Source: Oscillospiraceae bacterium (lineage in GTDB: Bacteria > Bacillota > Clostridia > Oscillospirales > Acutalibacteraceae). From it: a stretch of 64,000 nucleotides of DNA. The stretch lies in assembly GCA_029219165.1 (NCBI GenBank), contig JAQXSW010000001.1:18300-82299 (forward strand), given 5' to 3'. The position numbers were made by a program, and so were the translations under genes. Below are positions 16,685-24,886 of the stretch, piece by piece; the first letter of the stretch is position 1, and every line of letters starts with the position of its first letter. Below the pieces are notes generated by a model. That model had not been told where the DNA came from and made no database searches. It saw only the letters and a program-made list of their open reading frames with translations.

Positions 16685-18863
16685 CTGTCCTTTCAACAGA
16701 CAAAACACCGTTAATTTTTCTAAGGTGTTTTATAACTGTATTAAGATGTTCAACACCATTTACAGCTATTGTAAGGGTAAGCACTGTTGTACCATCCTTT
16801 GTATTGCGTGTATTAATACTTCTAATATCAACATGCATTGAAGCCAGCGCTGATGAAATAGATGCAAACATACCAATTTGACTTAGACAAAGGATATCAA
16901 GGGTAGCATTAAATTCCTCTTTTACATTCTTGTCCCAATAAACATTAATCCATCTGTCAGGCTCTAAAGCTGATTTAAGTGTCATTGGAACGTTTGTACA
17001 ATCACGCTTATGAATAGATACACCGTGTCCACGGGTAATAAATCCAATAATTTCATCTCCGGGAAGAGGATTGCAACATTTTGAAAATTTAACGAGACAA
17101 TTGTCTATTCCCTCAACAATTACACCTTCGTTACTCTTATATGTCTTTGGTTTCTTAGAAACTACAATTTCATCCGGTACGACTTCGGTTGATTTAAGGA
17201 GCTTTGAATATTCATCCTTCATAAATGGAATAACTTTTTCCATTGAAACACTGCCGTAACCAATAGCAGCAAAGAAATCTAAAATATTGTCAAAGCCACG
17301 CCTTTCAGCAACTTTCTGTGTGAAAGACTCGAGTTCCTCATCAAAGAGACGAATATTATTTTTACGAAGTTCTTTCTCAAACTCTTCGCATCCACATTCA
17401 ATGTTTTCAGATCTACGTTCACGTTTAAACCAACTTCTAATTTTAGTTCTTGCACTGGTTGTTGTAACTATGTTTAACCAGTCTCTTGAAGGACCTTTAT
17501 TAGGATCAGAAGTCCTTAGCACTTCAACAATTTGGCCGGTCTTAACTTTATAGTCAAGAGGTACAATTTTTCCGTCAACCTTTGCACCCACCATTTTGTG
17601 ACCGACTTCTGTATGAATTGCATAAGCAAAGTCAATAACTGTTGCACCATATGGAATATTGATTACATCGCCCTTTGGCGTAAATACAAATACATCATCC
17701 GGAACAAAGTCAGTCTTTATTGTCTTTACAATTTCTTCAACATCATCAGAGTCCTTTTGACTTTCAAGAAGTTGTCTAATCCAAGCAAGACGTTCTTCAA
17801 ATTTAGATGTACCTGTTACACCAAGCTTATACTTCCAATGCGCAGCTATTCCGTATTCAGCTGTGTAGTGCATTTCCCAAGTTCTAATTTGAACTTCAAA
17901 AGGAATACCCTCTTCACTAATTACAGTCGTGTGAAGAGATTGATACATATTTGACTTAGGCGTAGATATATAATCCTTAAAACGACCCGGAAGAGAATGA
18001 TACATGTCATGAATAATACCAAGACAGTTATAACAATCAATTACAGAGTCAACAATTACACGAACTGCATAAACGTCATATATTTCACTGAAATCTTTAT
18101 TCTGCATATACATTTTTCTGTATATGCCATGAATACTCTTCCTTCTACCATCTATTTTGGCATCAGGAATTATATTTTGAACTCTTGTTTTAATCCTTGA
18201 AATGGTATCCGGAATAAAGTTTGGATGATTTGCCTCCGTATTACTAAGAATAAGACCTATATCCTCATAAGCAACAGGATCAAGATACCTGATAGCTAAA
18301 TCTTCAAGTTCTTCTTTTACAGTTCTAATTCCAAGTCTATGTGCAATTGGAGCATATATTTCAATAGTCTCCAAAGCCTTATCACGTCTCTTTTGTTCAC
18401 GCATGAAATCAAGAGTACGCATATTATGAAGTCTGTCTGCAAGTTTGATAATGATTACACGAATGTCCACTGACATTGCCATAAACATTTTTCTTACATT
18501 TTCTGCTTGTCTCTCCTCTTTTGTTTCAAGAGGAACCTTACCGAGTTTTGTAACTCCGTCAACAAGATTTGCTACGTCCTGTCCAAAAAGTTCAGAAATC
18601 TTATCAAGACCGGTTTCCGTATCTTCAACCGTATCATGAAGAAGTGCTGCTATTATGGACTCATAATCCATTCCAAGATCAAATAAAATGTCTGCTACAG
18701 CTACAGGATGTATGATATAAGGTTCTCCTGAGTAACGGCACTGACCATCATGAGCATTCTTTGCAACTTCATATGCCAAAACGATCTTTTCAATTTCATC
18801 TTGATCGTATTGCTTATTAAATTTTTCTAATAGTTCTGAGAACTTGTCATCATACTCAGTCAC
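16677..18863 (-). CDS. relA: Bifunctional (p)ppGpp synthetase/hydrolase
   Basis: Rel protein of about 728 residues that makes and degrades the stringent-response alarmone. Domains in order: HD hydrolase (RYSGEPYIIHPVAVADIL, LLHDTVEDT), synthetase (VYAVRVIVDSVIDCY), TGS (VFVFTPKGDVINIPYGA), a zinc-finger/helical region with CCNPLPGDEI, and a C-terminal ACT domain. Both catalytic sites look intact. A TTG at 18878 is possible, but AAGGTG with a 6-nt spacer sets GTG at 18863, overlapping the recJ stop by 8 nt. The order recJ-relA-dtd-MBL is a known Firmicutes neighbourhood. Confidence 0.95.
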   Translation of the reverse strand: MTEYDDKFSELLEKFNKQYDQDEIEKIVLAYEVAKNAHDGQCRYSGEPYIIHPVAVADILFDLGMDYESIIAALLHDTVEDTETGLDKISELFGQDVANLVDGVTKLGKVPLETKEERQAENVRKMFMAMSVDIRVIIIKLADRLHNMRTLDFMREQKRRDKALETIEIYAPIAHRLGIRTVKEELEDLAIRYLDPVAYEDIGLILSNTEANHPNFIPDTISRIKTRVQNIIPDAKIDGRRKSIHGIYRKMYMQNKDFSEIYDVYAVRVIVDSVIDCYNCLGIIHDMYHSLPGRFKDYISTPKSNMYQSLHTTVISEEGIPFEVQIRTWEMHYTAEYGIAAHWKYKLGVTGTSKFEERLAWIRQLLESQKDSDDVEEIVKTIKTDFVPDDVFVFTPKGDVINIPYGATVIDFAYAIHTEVGHKMVGAKVDGKIVPLDYKVKTGQIVEVLRTSDPNKGPSRDWLNIVTTTSARTKIRSWFKRERRSENIECGCEEFEKELRKNNIRLFDEELESFTQKVAERRGFDNILDFFAAIGYGSVSMEKVIPFMKDEYSKLLKSTEVVPDEIVVSKKPKTYKSNEGVIVEGIDNCLVKFSKCCNPLPGDEIIGFITRGHGVSIHKRDCTNVPMTLKSALEPDRWINVYWDKNVKEEFNATLDILCLSQIGMFASISSALASMHVDIRSINTRNTKDGTTVLTLTIAVNGVEHLNTVIKHLRKINGVLSVERTGV

Positions 18864-20919
18864 AATATTCACCTTCAAGATATTTCATAATTGGTGCGGA
18901 GGAAATATCTACTTTTTCCGCACTTTCATTTACACTGATTTGACCATTTTGGTCAATAAAAATTAAATTTAATTCTTCTAATGCTAAAAGAGCAACCCTA
19001 ACCTTACAAATATTGTTATTCGGAACATTATTTAAAGACATAAAGATATATTCATACCAATTAACATTTATAGTTCTTTCAATAGAAGTTCTTTTTATGT
19101 ATGTATAAACGGCTGCAAAAACTTCCCTATTTGGAGTGGCTAAAGAAAGAAACTCTTTTGAATGAATTCTTTTTGCAAGAATTGAATTATAAAGTTTTTC
19201 AGAAATAACCATTTCGTCATCATTAGATTTTGACGGACGAATATCCTTTACAACTACAGACAATTTTGACTGACCATTCCACTCATTTCTATCAAGATAT
19301 ACAATAAAGTCAGCCCTGTCTCCAACTGTAAATGGGAATTTTTCACATGGCATATTAAAATACATGAGGGTAACACTATTATTCTGAGACTCTTTACTTG
19401 CATTAATTCTTAAATGTTGCTTATTCTCTCCAAGATATGAAAGAGACTCAATTTTCATATCAAATAATCCAAATGTAGGAATAGGATTTTCAGCTCCAAA
19501 TGGCTCTAAAATTTCCAACGAATCTAAAAGAGCAAGTGACATTGAATTTGGAAATAATTTGCAATCTATTGAAATTGTCGGATAAAAATCATTGTCTAAT
19601 TTAAAAGCATACTCATTTATTTCATTTCTAAATTCAGATATTTTATTTGTTTTAAGAGTCAAACCGGCAGCCTGTGAATGACCACCAAAAATCATTAATG
19701 AATCCTTACAAGCACTTAATGCTTCATATAAATTAAATCCGTCTATACTTCTTGCAGAACCTTTGGATACTTCTCCTTTTGTTGTTAAAACTATTACTGG
19801 TTTTAAATATTTTTCAAGAAGCTTTGACGCTACAATTCCTAAAACACCTTCATGCCAATTTTCACCGTTTATAACTAAAACAGGATTGTAAATAAGGCTG
19901 GGGTTATTACTAATTATTTCATCACATTCATCAAGAATATCTTTCTCTTTTTCATGTCTTAATACATTTAAGTTACAGAGTTCAGTTGCAAGTTCCCTTG
20001 CAGTTTCTAACTCTTCACAAAGAAGTAAATCCAAAGCTTTTTCAGCACTTTCCATTCTACCGGCTGCATTTATTCTTGGAGCAAGACCAAAGGAAATATT
20101 CTGCGATGTAATCTTCTTATTCTTAAATCCACACGCAAAAGCCAAAGCTTCAATTCCCGGACTAGGGAATGAATTCATCTTATTAAGTCCAAGTTTTACA
20201 AGAATTCTGTTTTCACTTGTAAGAGGTACAATGTCTGCAACAGTACCAATGGCAACTAAATCTGAATAGTCATAAATTACAGAGTCGTTATCCCCTTCTA
20301 ATGCGCATGTGAGTTTGAAAGCTACACCAACACCTGCAAAATCCTTATAAGGACAATCTACATCTTTTCTATGAGGATTTACAACAGCAATACAGTCAGG
20401 CAAAACATCTCCCGGCTGATGATGGTCTGTAACAATTAAATCCATACCTAAAGATTTAATATATTCTGCTTCTGATATTGCAGCAATACCGTTATCCACT
20501 GTAATAATAAGATCTATTTCAAGTTGTTTTATTCTGTCTACAACAGGATTACTAAGTCCGTATCCATCTTTTTCCCTATCAGGAAGCATATAGGTTACAT
20601 TTGCTCCTTGTGCTTCAAGATATGAATAAAGAAGTGCTGTGGCAGTAACACCATCCGCATCATAATCTCCGTAAACTAAAATCTTCTCATAATCAAAGAT
20701 AGCATTGTTTATTCTTTCAACTGCAATTTCCATATCCGGAAGTAAAAATGGGTCAATTAAATCCGGCTCATTTGACATGAACTTTTTTATTTGACTTCCG
20801 GTTTCAATTTTTCTTTGGGCCATTAATAGAGCTGCAAATGGATCTATACTAAACTCTTCTGCAAATGAAGCTGCAAGGTCTTTATTAAGTTTATTCAAAA
20901 CCCATTTTTTGCGACTCAT
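18856..20919 (-). CDS. recJ: Single-stranded-DNA-specific exonuclease RecJ
   Basis: 5'-3' ssDNA exonuclease acting in recombination and mismatch repair. The 687-residue protein shows the DHH phosphoesterase motifs VYGDYDADGVTATALL near 80, DNGIAA and TDHHQP near 160, a DHHA1 domain with GGHSQAAG near 410, and an OB domain. A C-terminal extension of about 110 residues, common in Clostridia, follows. It begins a run of overlapping genes through relA, dtd, the MBL gene and hemZ. Confidence 0.95.
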   Translation of the reverse strand: MSRKKWVLNKLNKDLAASFAEEFSIDPFAALLMAQRKIETGSQIKKFMSNEPDLIDPFLLPDMEIAVERINNAIFDYEKILVYGDYDADGVTATALLYSYLEAQGANVTYMLPDREKDGYGLSNPVVDRIKQLEIDLIITVDNGIAAISEAEYIKSLGMDLIVTDHHQPGDVLPDCIAVVNPHRKDVDCPYKDFAGVGVAFKLTCALEGDNDSVIYDYSDLVAIGTVADIVPLTSENRILVKLGLNKMNSFPSPGIEALAFACGFKNKKITSQNISFGLAPRINAAGRMESAEKALDLLLCEELETARELATELCNLNVLRHEKEKDILDECDEIISNNPSLIYNPVLVINGENWHEGVLGIVASKLLEKYLKPVIVLTTKGEVSKGSARSIDGFNLYEALSACKDSLMIFGGHSQAAGLTLKTNKISEFRNEINEYAFKLDNDFYPTISIDCKLFPNSMSLALLDSLEILEPFGAENPIPTFGLFDMKIESLSYLGENKQHLRINASKESQNNSVTLMYFNMPCEKFPFTVGDRADFIVYLDRNEWNGQSKLSVVVKDIRPSKSNDDEMVISEKLYNSILAKRIHSKEFLSLATPNREVFAAVYTYIKRTSIERTINVNWYEYIFMSLNNVPNNNICKVRVALLALEELNLIFIDQNGQISVNESAEKVDISSAPIMKYLEGEYCD

Positions 20920-21013
20920 TAATTTCCCTCCCTATATTTTCATTTCATAAGCAATAACTTTATTATTTTACACTAAAAACGACCTATTTTCAACAATTTA
21001 GGACAATTTACAT

Positions 21014-21050
21014 AATAATTAATTGTACATTTTATCTGTAATTAATTATT
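21014..21050. repeat. Inverted repeat between recJ and the CmpB-like gene
   Basis: AATAATTAATT (21014-21024) and AATTAATTATT (21040-21050) are perfect 11-bp arms separated by 15 nt in the 158-bp divergent promoter region. Being pure A/T it carries little information, but its position fits a shared operator. Nothing else distinct is visible in this gap. Confidence 0.35.
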
Positions 21051-21077
21051 AACTTTATATTGTGAATAGGTGTAAAA

Positions 21078-21467
21078 GTGAAAAGACATTTAACTTGGTT
21101 TATTATTGGAGGAGTTCTTTATTCAACAATAGAAATTCTATGGAGAGGCTATACACATTGGACAATGACACTTTTGGGTGGAATTGTTCTTATGATTTTT
21201 TCCTATTTAGATGAATATCTTGAAGATATAAACATATTGGTAAAAGCAATTCTTGGCACATTTATCATAACAGTTTTAGAATTTTTATTTGGATTAATAA
21301 TTAATGTTAGATACAATTTAAAGGTTTGGTCATATGAAAACGTACCCTACAATATACTTGGACAAATATGCCCAATATATACTTTCTTTTGGTTTATTCT
21401 CAGTATTTTTGCATTTTATTTAATAAAAAAAATAAAACTAAAAAAGAAAACTTCAGCCGAATCATAA
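21078..21467 (+). CDS. Small membrane protein, CmpB-like (putative ABC-transporter type IV family)
   Basis: A 129-residue protein with about four membrane helices (LTWFIIGGVLYSTIEIL, LLGGIVLMIFSYL, LVKAILGTFIITVLEFLFGLI, YTFFWFILSIFAFYLI) and a Lys-rich tail. The pattern W-x-Y plus CPIYTFFW fits the family annotated PF06541, putative ABC-transporter type IV, whose function is not known; the name is historical. The start is GTG with AGGTG five bases before. It is the only rightward gene here, and its 3' end overlaps a terminator hairpin. Confidence 0.7.
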   Translation: MKRHLTWFIIGGVLYSTIEILWRGYTHWTMTLLGGIVLMIFSYLDEYLEDINILVKAILGTFIITVLEFLFGLIINVRYNLKVWSYENVPYNILGQICPIYTFFWFILSIFAFYLIKKIKLKKKTSAES

Positions 21468-21479
21468 CGACTGAAGTTT
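21448..21479 (-). terminator. Terminator shared by the CmpB-like and DUF1653 genes
   Basis: AAACTTCAG (21448-21456) pairs with CTGAAGTTT (21471-21479) around a 14-nt loop. On the minus strand it is followed by TCTTTTTTAG and further T-runs. The left arm lies inside the last codons of the rightward gene, so it serves chiefly the leftward operon. Confidence 0.8.
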
Positions 21480-21484
21480 ATTAT

Positions 21485-21736
21485 TTATTCGTGACCTACA
21501 ACGCTGTTTATTTCTTGCAATTCAAACCTGTATTTTTGTTTTACATCCGGATATTTTTCATGATCCACTTCACTTAAAAACATATCTTTTGGTCTTATCC
21601 AAAGACTACAATCATCATAAAGTTTTCTGTAAATAACATATTCACTATTATCCTCAGAATTAAGAGCTGTATCTTCAACAAGATATAAGTCTCCTTTGAA
21701 GTGACGATAAATACCCTTTATTTTTAACTCCTGCAT
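21485..21736 (-). CDS. DUF1653 domain protein
   Basis: An 83-residue soluble protein matching DUF1653: GIYRHFKGDLYLVEDTALNSED, then YVIYRKLYDDCSLWIRPKDMFL, a small beta-barrel-like domain rich in aromatic residues. Function is unknown in the family. It is the last gene of the fbp-azlCD-ferredoxin-dehydrogenase-trxA run, 24 nt after thioredoxin, and is followed by a strong terminator. Confidence 0.8.
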   Translation of the reverse strand: MQELKIKGIYRHFKGDLYLVEDTALNSEDNSEYVIYRKLYDDCSLWIRPKDMFLSEVDHEKYPDVKQKYRFELQEINSVVGHE

Positions 21737-21760
21737 AACGACCTCTAAATATTTATTTTG

Positions 21761-22069
21761 TTATTTTAAAAGTGCAACAATTTCATCTTTTGGAACATAA
21801 CCTACTAATTCATCAACAATTTCACCATTTTTAAAATATTTAAGGCATGGAATTGCTGAAATTCCAAATTCATTTGCAAGTTCAGGATTCTCATCAACAT
21901 TTACCTTGCCAACTTTTACTTTTCCGTCATACTCCTCTGCAATCTCTTCAATTACGGGAGATAACATCATGCAAGGGCCACACCATGTTGCCCAAAAATC
22001 TACAAGTACCGGCTCCTCGGAATTTAAAACTTCTTCTTCAAAATTTTTATAATTAAGTTCAATTTCCAT
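21761..22069 (-). CDS. trxA: Thioredoxin
   Basis: A 102-residue thioredoxin with the redox site WCGPC near residue 30, the cis-proline segment [13 protein letters not shown] near 75, and the usual fold length. An extra cysteine precedes Leu in that segment (IPCLK where IPTL is common). A GTG at 22078 lies next to the GGAGGAG site; ATG at 22069 has the proper spacing. The gene follows the dehydrogenase with the stop and start three bases apart, suggesting that the dehydrogenase and flavoferredoxin may be linked to it functionally. Confidence 0.95.
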   Translation of the reverse strand: MEIELNYKNFEEEVLNSEEPVLVDFWATWCGPCMMLSPVIEEIAEEYDGKVKVGKVNVDENPELANEFGISAIPCLKYFKNGEIVDELVGYVPKDEIVALLK

Positions 22070-22071
22070 AA

Positions 22072-23001
22072 TTAACACTCCTCCAAATATCTTAATACTG
22101 CTACAGTTGTATCATCCACATAAGCCTCATGGCCTGTGAATTCATGAGTTGCACAATTTGGTGATAAAACAACATTTGATAGTTGCCAAAATGGATATGC
22201 AGAAGGTAAAACTCCCTGATCCGTGTTATTTGGAAGCCTATTTTCCCAAACATCAGATGCGTACCCTTTTATTATGCCCAGTTCAAGCATTTCAAATAGC
22301 ATTTTTTCATTGAACACATCAGCATGGCCAACATTTACCACATATTTTCCCTCAAGTTTTGAAAGAAGTTCATTGTCAAACAGGCCGCGAGTTTCTTCGT
22401 TTGAAGGTAAAGCAAGGAAAATTAAATCTGACATATCAATAAGTTCTTCAATTGTTTTGGCCTGTATTGCATCCATTGGATATGAGTTTCCTCTATCTAC
22501 AATACATATAGCACCTGTTATTCCTTGCATAATTTTATATATTTCTTTACCAACATGACCAAAACCCAAAATTCCTACAGTCATTGTTGAAAGACTTTGC
22601 CACTTATGAGCTTTATTCCAAATTCCATTTCTAAAATCATTATCAAGAGGAATTACGTTGTGAACAAGAGCCATACTAAGAGCTACTGCATGTTCTGCTA
22701 CTATATCTGAATTAGCATGACTTGGGAAAACTTTAATGCCCTTTTCTCTAAGTAATTTCATTGGAAAAGCGTCTATATTTGTCTCGTATACAAATACTGC
22801 CTTAAGTGAATTCATCTTTAAAAGTAAGGATGTCGGAAGAAACGTAGTTATAAGAATTTCTGCATCAAGCAGCTCACTTGAATTATTCATTTTTTCTTCT
22901 AATACTACACAGATTTTTTCTCCGCTTTCCTTTTCAAAAGCTTCTTTGTAGTCATTCCATGTTTCGTCTTGTCTTCTAAGTAATAAACATATTTTAGTCA
23001 T
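22072..23001 (-). CDS. D-isomer-specific 2-hydroxyacid dehydrogenase family protein (atypical active site)
   Basis: A 309-residue NAD-binding protein of the D-2-hydroxyacid dehydrogenase family: the Rossmann motif [13 protein letters not shown] near 145, [14 protein letters not shown] near 192, and [10 protein letters not shown] near 247. The usual catalytic Arg (VNVARG) reads VNVGHA here, and the catalytic His of the TPH motif reads SPN, so two of the three standard catalytic residues appear replaced. It may bind NAD and a ligand without classical dehydrogenase activity. It lies between a flavoferredoxin and thioredoxin. Substrate unknown. Confidence 0.75.
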   Translation of the reverse strand: MTKICLLLRRQDETWNDYKEAFEKESGEKICVVLEEKMNNSSELLDAEILITTFLPTSLLLKMNSLKAVFVYETNIDAFPMKLLREKGIKVFPSHANSDIVAEHAVALSMALVHNVIPLDNDFRNGIWNKAHKWQSLSTMTVGILGFGHVGKEIYKIMQGITGAICIVDRGNSYPMDAIQAKTIEELIDMSDLIFLALPSNEETRGLFDNELLSKLEGKYVVNVGHADVFNEKMLFEMLELGIIKGYASDVWENRLPNNTDQGVLPSAYPFWQLSNVVLSPNCATHEFTGHEAYVDDTTVAVLRYLEEC

Positions 23002-23015
23002 CTATTTCACCTCAA

Positions 23016-23777
23016 TTATTTCAATTCAGGATGCACATATCTGTTTCTTTTTTCCGTGCCTTTTCCATGCTGAATTGCTTTTTCCGGGCAGCGATGTATA
23101 CAAGCTAAACACTTAATACATTTTTTATTCTTCCATACCGGTTTGCCATCCTCTATTTTTATTGTATCAGACGGACAAATTGATTCACAAACCCCACATG
23201 AAGTACACGCATCTGTTGTATAAAAACTACTTGTATTTCTTAAAACAATGTATGTTGGATACAATATGGCAGTTTGTATTACATCAAGACTTGAAGCCTT
23301 ATATTCATGTTTTGAATATGAATTAATTGTTGGAATAATATCCTCAAACAAAATTTTATTTCCCTCTTCAAGTCTTTTTAATGACTCTTCATTAGATGCA
23401 ATATTATACATTGGAATGTAATTATCCGGCATTAAGTGCGAATACATGGCATCCACGGTAAGTCCGGTATGAGAAAGCATCTTTTCAAACATACCACTTG
23501 CATTTGCAATACTACCACCACATGTGATAATAACAAAAGTGTATGGTTTTTCACTGTAGGAAAGATTTAGTTTGTGAGCAAACTCACTTACTATTGATGG
23601 AACTCCCCAACAATAAACCGGAAATACAAAACCTATTCTCTCTTTATCAGGAATATAAAAGTTAAAATCATTACTTTTAACTACATCTGCAATATTAATA
23701 AGTTCATCATTTGTTGCTTCACCTATTTTTGATGCAACAAATTTTGAATTTCCGGTACCGGAAAAATAAAAAATCAT
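23016..23777 (-). CDS. EFR1 family flavodoxin-ferredoxin protein
   Basis: A 253-residue electron carrier. The first 160 residues form a flavodoxin fold starting MIFYFSGTGNSKFVAS, with CGGSIANASGMFEKML as the second FMN loop. The C-terminal part is a two-cluster ferredoxin with CTSCGVCESICP and CIKCLACIHRCP. The fusion of FMN and two 4Fe-4S clusters is what is called EFR1 in clostridia. Partners are unknown; the adjacent dehydrogenase-like gene is a candidate. ATG follows TGGAGG. Confidence 0.88.
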   Translation of the reverse strand: MIFYFSGTGNSKFVASKIGEATNDELINIADVVKSNDFNFYIPDKERIGFVFPVYCWGVPSIVSEFAHKLNLSYSEKPYTFVIITCGGSIANASGMFEKMLSHTGLTVDAMYSHLMPDNYIPMYNIASNEESLKRLEEGNKILFEDIIPTINSYSKHEYKASSLDVIQTAILYPTYIVLRNTSSFYTTDACTSCGVCESICPSDTIKIEDGKPVWKNKKCIKCLACIHRCPEKAIQHGKGTEKRNRYVHPELK

Positions 23778-23807
23778 GTGATTATGACCTCCAAATAATC
23801 CATCTCA

Positions 23808-24143
23808 TTAAAAAATAAAATGTAAAAGAAGCATATAGCAAGCTGTTCCGCCTGCAATAGATAAAAGCATCTTTCTAAAAGATAAATGAAAAATGACGGT
23901 AAAAATAACACTTATTAGTTCAGGGACAGCGTATGGTGCTTCAATGAATGAGACATCCTTAAAACAATACACAATGAGCATACCAAAAATTGCAGAAGGC
24001 AATGCCTTTCCTAAATACTGAATGAACGCAGGATGTTCTTCTTTATTTTTAAAAACTAAAAATGGTATTGCACGTGAAAGAATTGTTGCTAAAGCACAGA
24101 GTGCTATTGTAACAATTTGTTGAGCGAGTGTCATTGAAGTCAT
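23808..24143 (-). CDS. azlD: AzlD-type branched-chain amino acid export subunit
   Basis: Small subunit (111 residues) of the AzlC-AzlD/YgaZH exporter for branched-chain amino acids and their analogues. It has four hydrophobic segments, with ALCALATILSRAIPFLVF as the family signature. The frame is open upstream to 24251, but that part lies inside azlC; ATG at 24143, overlapping the azlC stop by 4 nt with GGTGG six bases before, is the standard coupled start. AzlD here looks intact while its partner carries a frameshift. Confidence 0.88.
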   Translation of the reverse strand: MTSMTLAQQIVTIALCALATILSRAIPFLVFKNKEEHPAFIQYLGKALPSAIFGMLIVYCFKDVSFIEAPYAVPELISVIFTVIFHLSFRKMLLSIAGGTACYMLLLHFIF

Positions 24144-24870
24144 ATAAGACCACCCGCTTTCTCTATCGGCTTTCTGAAGAAATACAAAAGCAAGATTATA
24201 CAAATCATTGTCGGTACCATGAATGAAGAAGAACCAAAAACAAGTCGACACACAATTGCAGATGACAACCCAATCAGTGCTGTATAATGCTTACCTTCTT
24301 TAAGCCATTGTTCAAGAAAAATAACCACAAACATGGCAGTCATTACAAATTCCAGACCTGTTGTGTCAAATTTAATTAGTGAGCCAATTATTCCTCCAAG
24401 AGTTGAACCGGAAACCCAATAAATCTGATTGAGAAGGGTTACAAAAAACATAAACCAGCCTTTATCTACGCCATTTGGTACTTCAACACTGTAGTTTATT
24501 GAGAAGGATTCATCGCACATTCCATATATAAGATATATTTTTTTAAACCGACATTATTGTATTTATCAAGCATTGATATTCCATAAAACAAATGCCTTGC
24601 TTGAATCATAAATGCCATTATAAATGTTTGAATTGGTGCAAACGGAGCCATTAACATGGAAACTACAACAAATTCAAGAGAACCACCAAAAATTACTATG
24701 CTCATGATAAGAGGATACACAAAACTAAAACCGGAAACGTTCATATAAACGCCATAAGTGAATCCTAAAAACCAAAAGCTGGCAAAAATCGGTATTGTAT
24801 ATGGGAATGCAGTCTTTAAGGCCTTTAATAGCATTCCAGATTTTGAAGGAGAGTCTACGTTATTATCCAA
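24140..24870 (-). pseudogene. azlC: AzlC branched-chain amino acid permease, split by a -1 frameshift
   Basis: Large subunit of the AzlCD exporter, read in two frames: an N-terminal part from TTG at 24870 (SPSKSGMLLKALKTAFPYTI to the middle, stop near 24496) and a C-terminal part (MCDESFSINYS onward, stop at 24140). At the switch the minus strand reads TTA AAA AAA TAT; one more A, or a -1 slip on A-AAA-AAA, gives LKKIYLIYGMCDESF and a continuous protein of about 243 residues, the normal AzlC length. The T7 run is at 24538-24544. It may be a sequencing error, a real mutation or programmed frameshifting. Confidence 0.85.
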
Positions 24871-24886
24871 AATATTTCACCAAGAT

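Noticed and set aside
24140..24251. N-terminal extension of azlD by 36 residues
   Set aside because: The extra part is out-of-frame azlC coding sequence; the coupled ATG at 24143 with GGTGG matches family N-termini.
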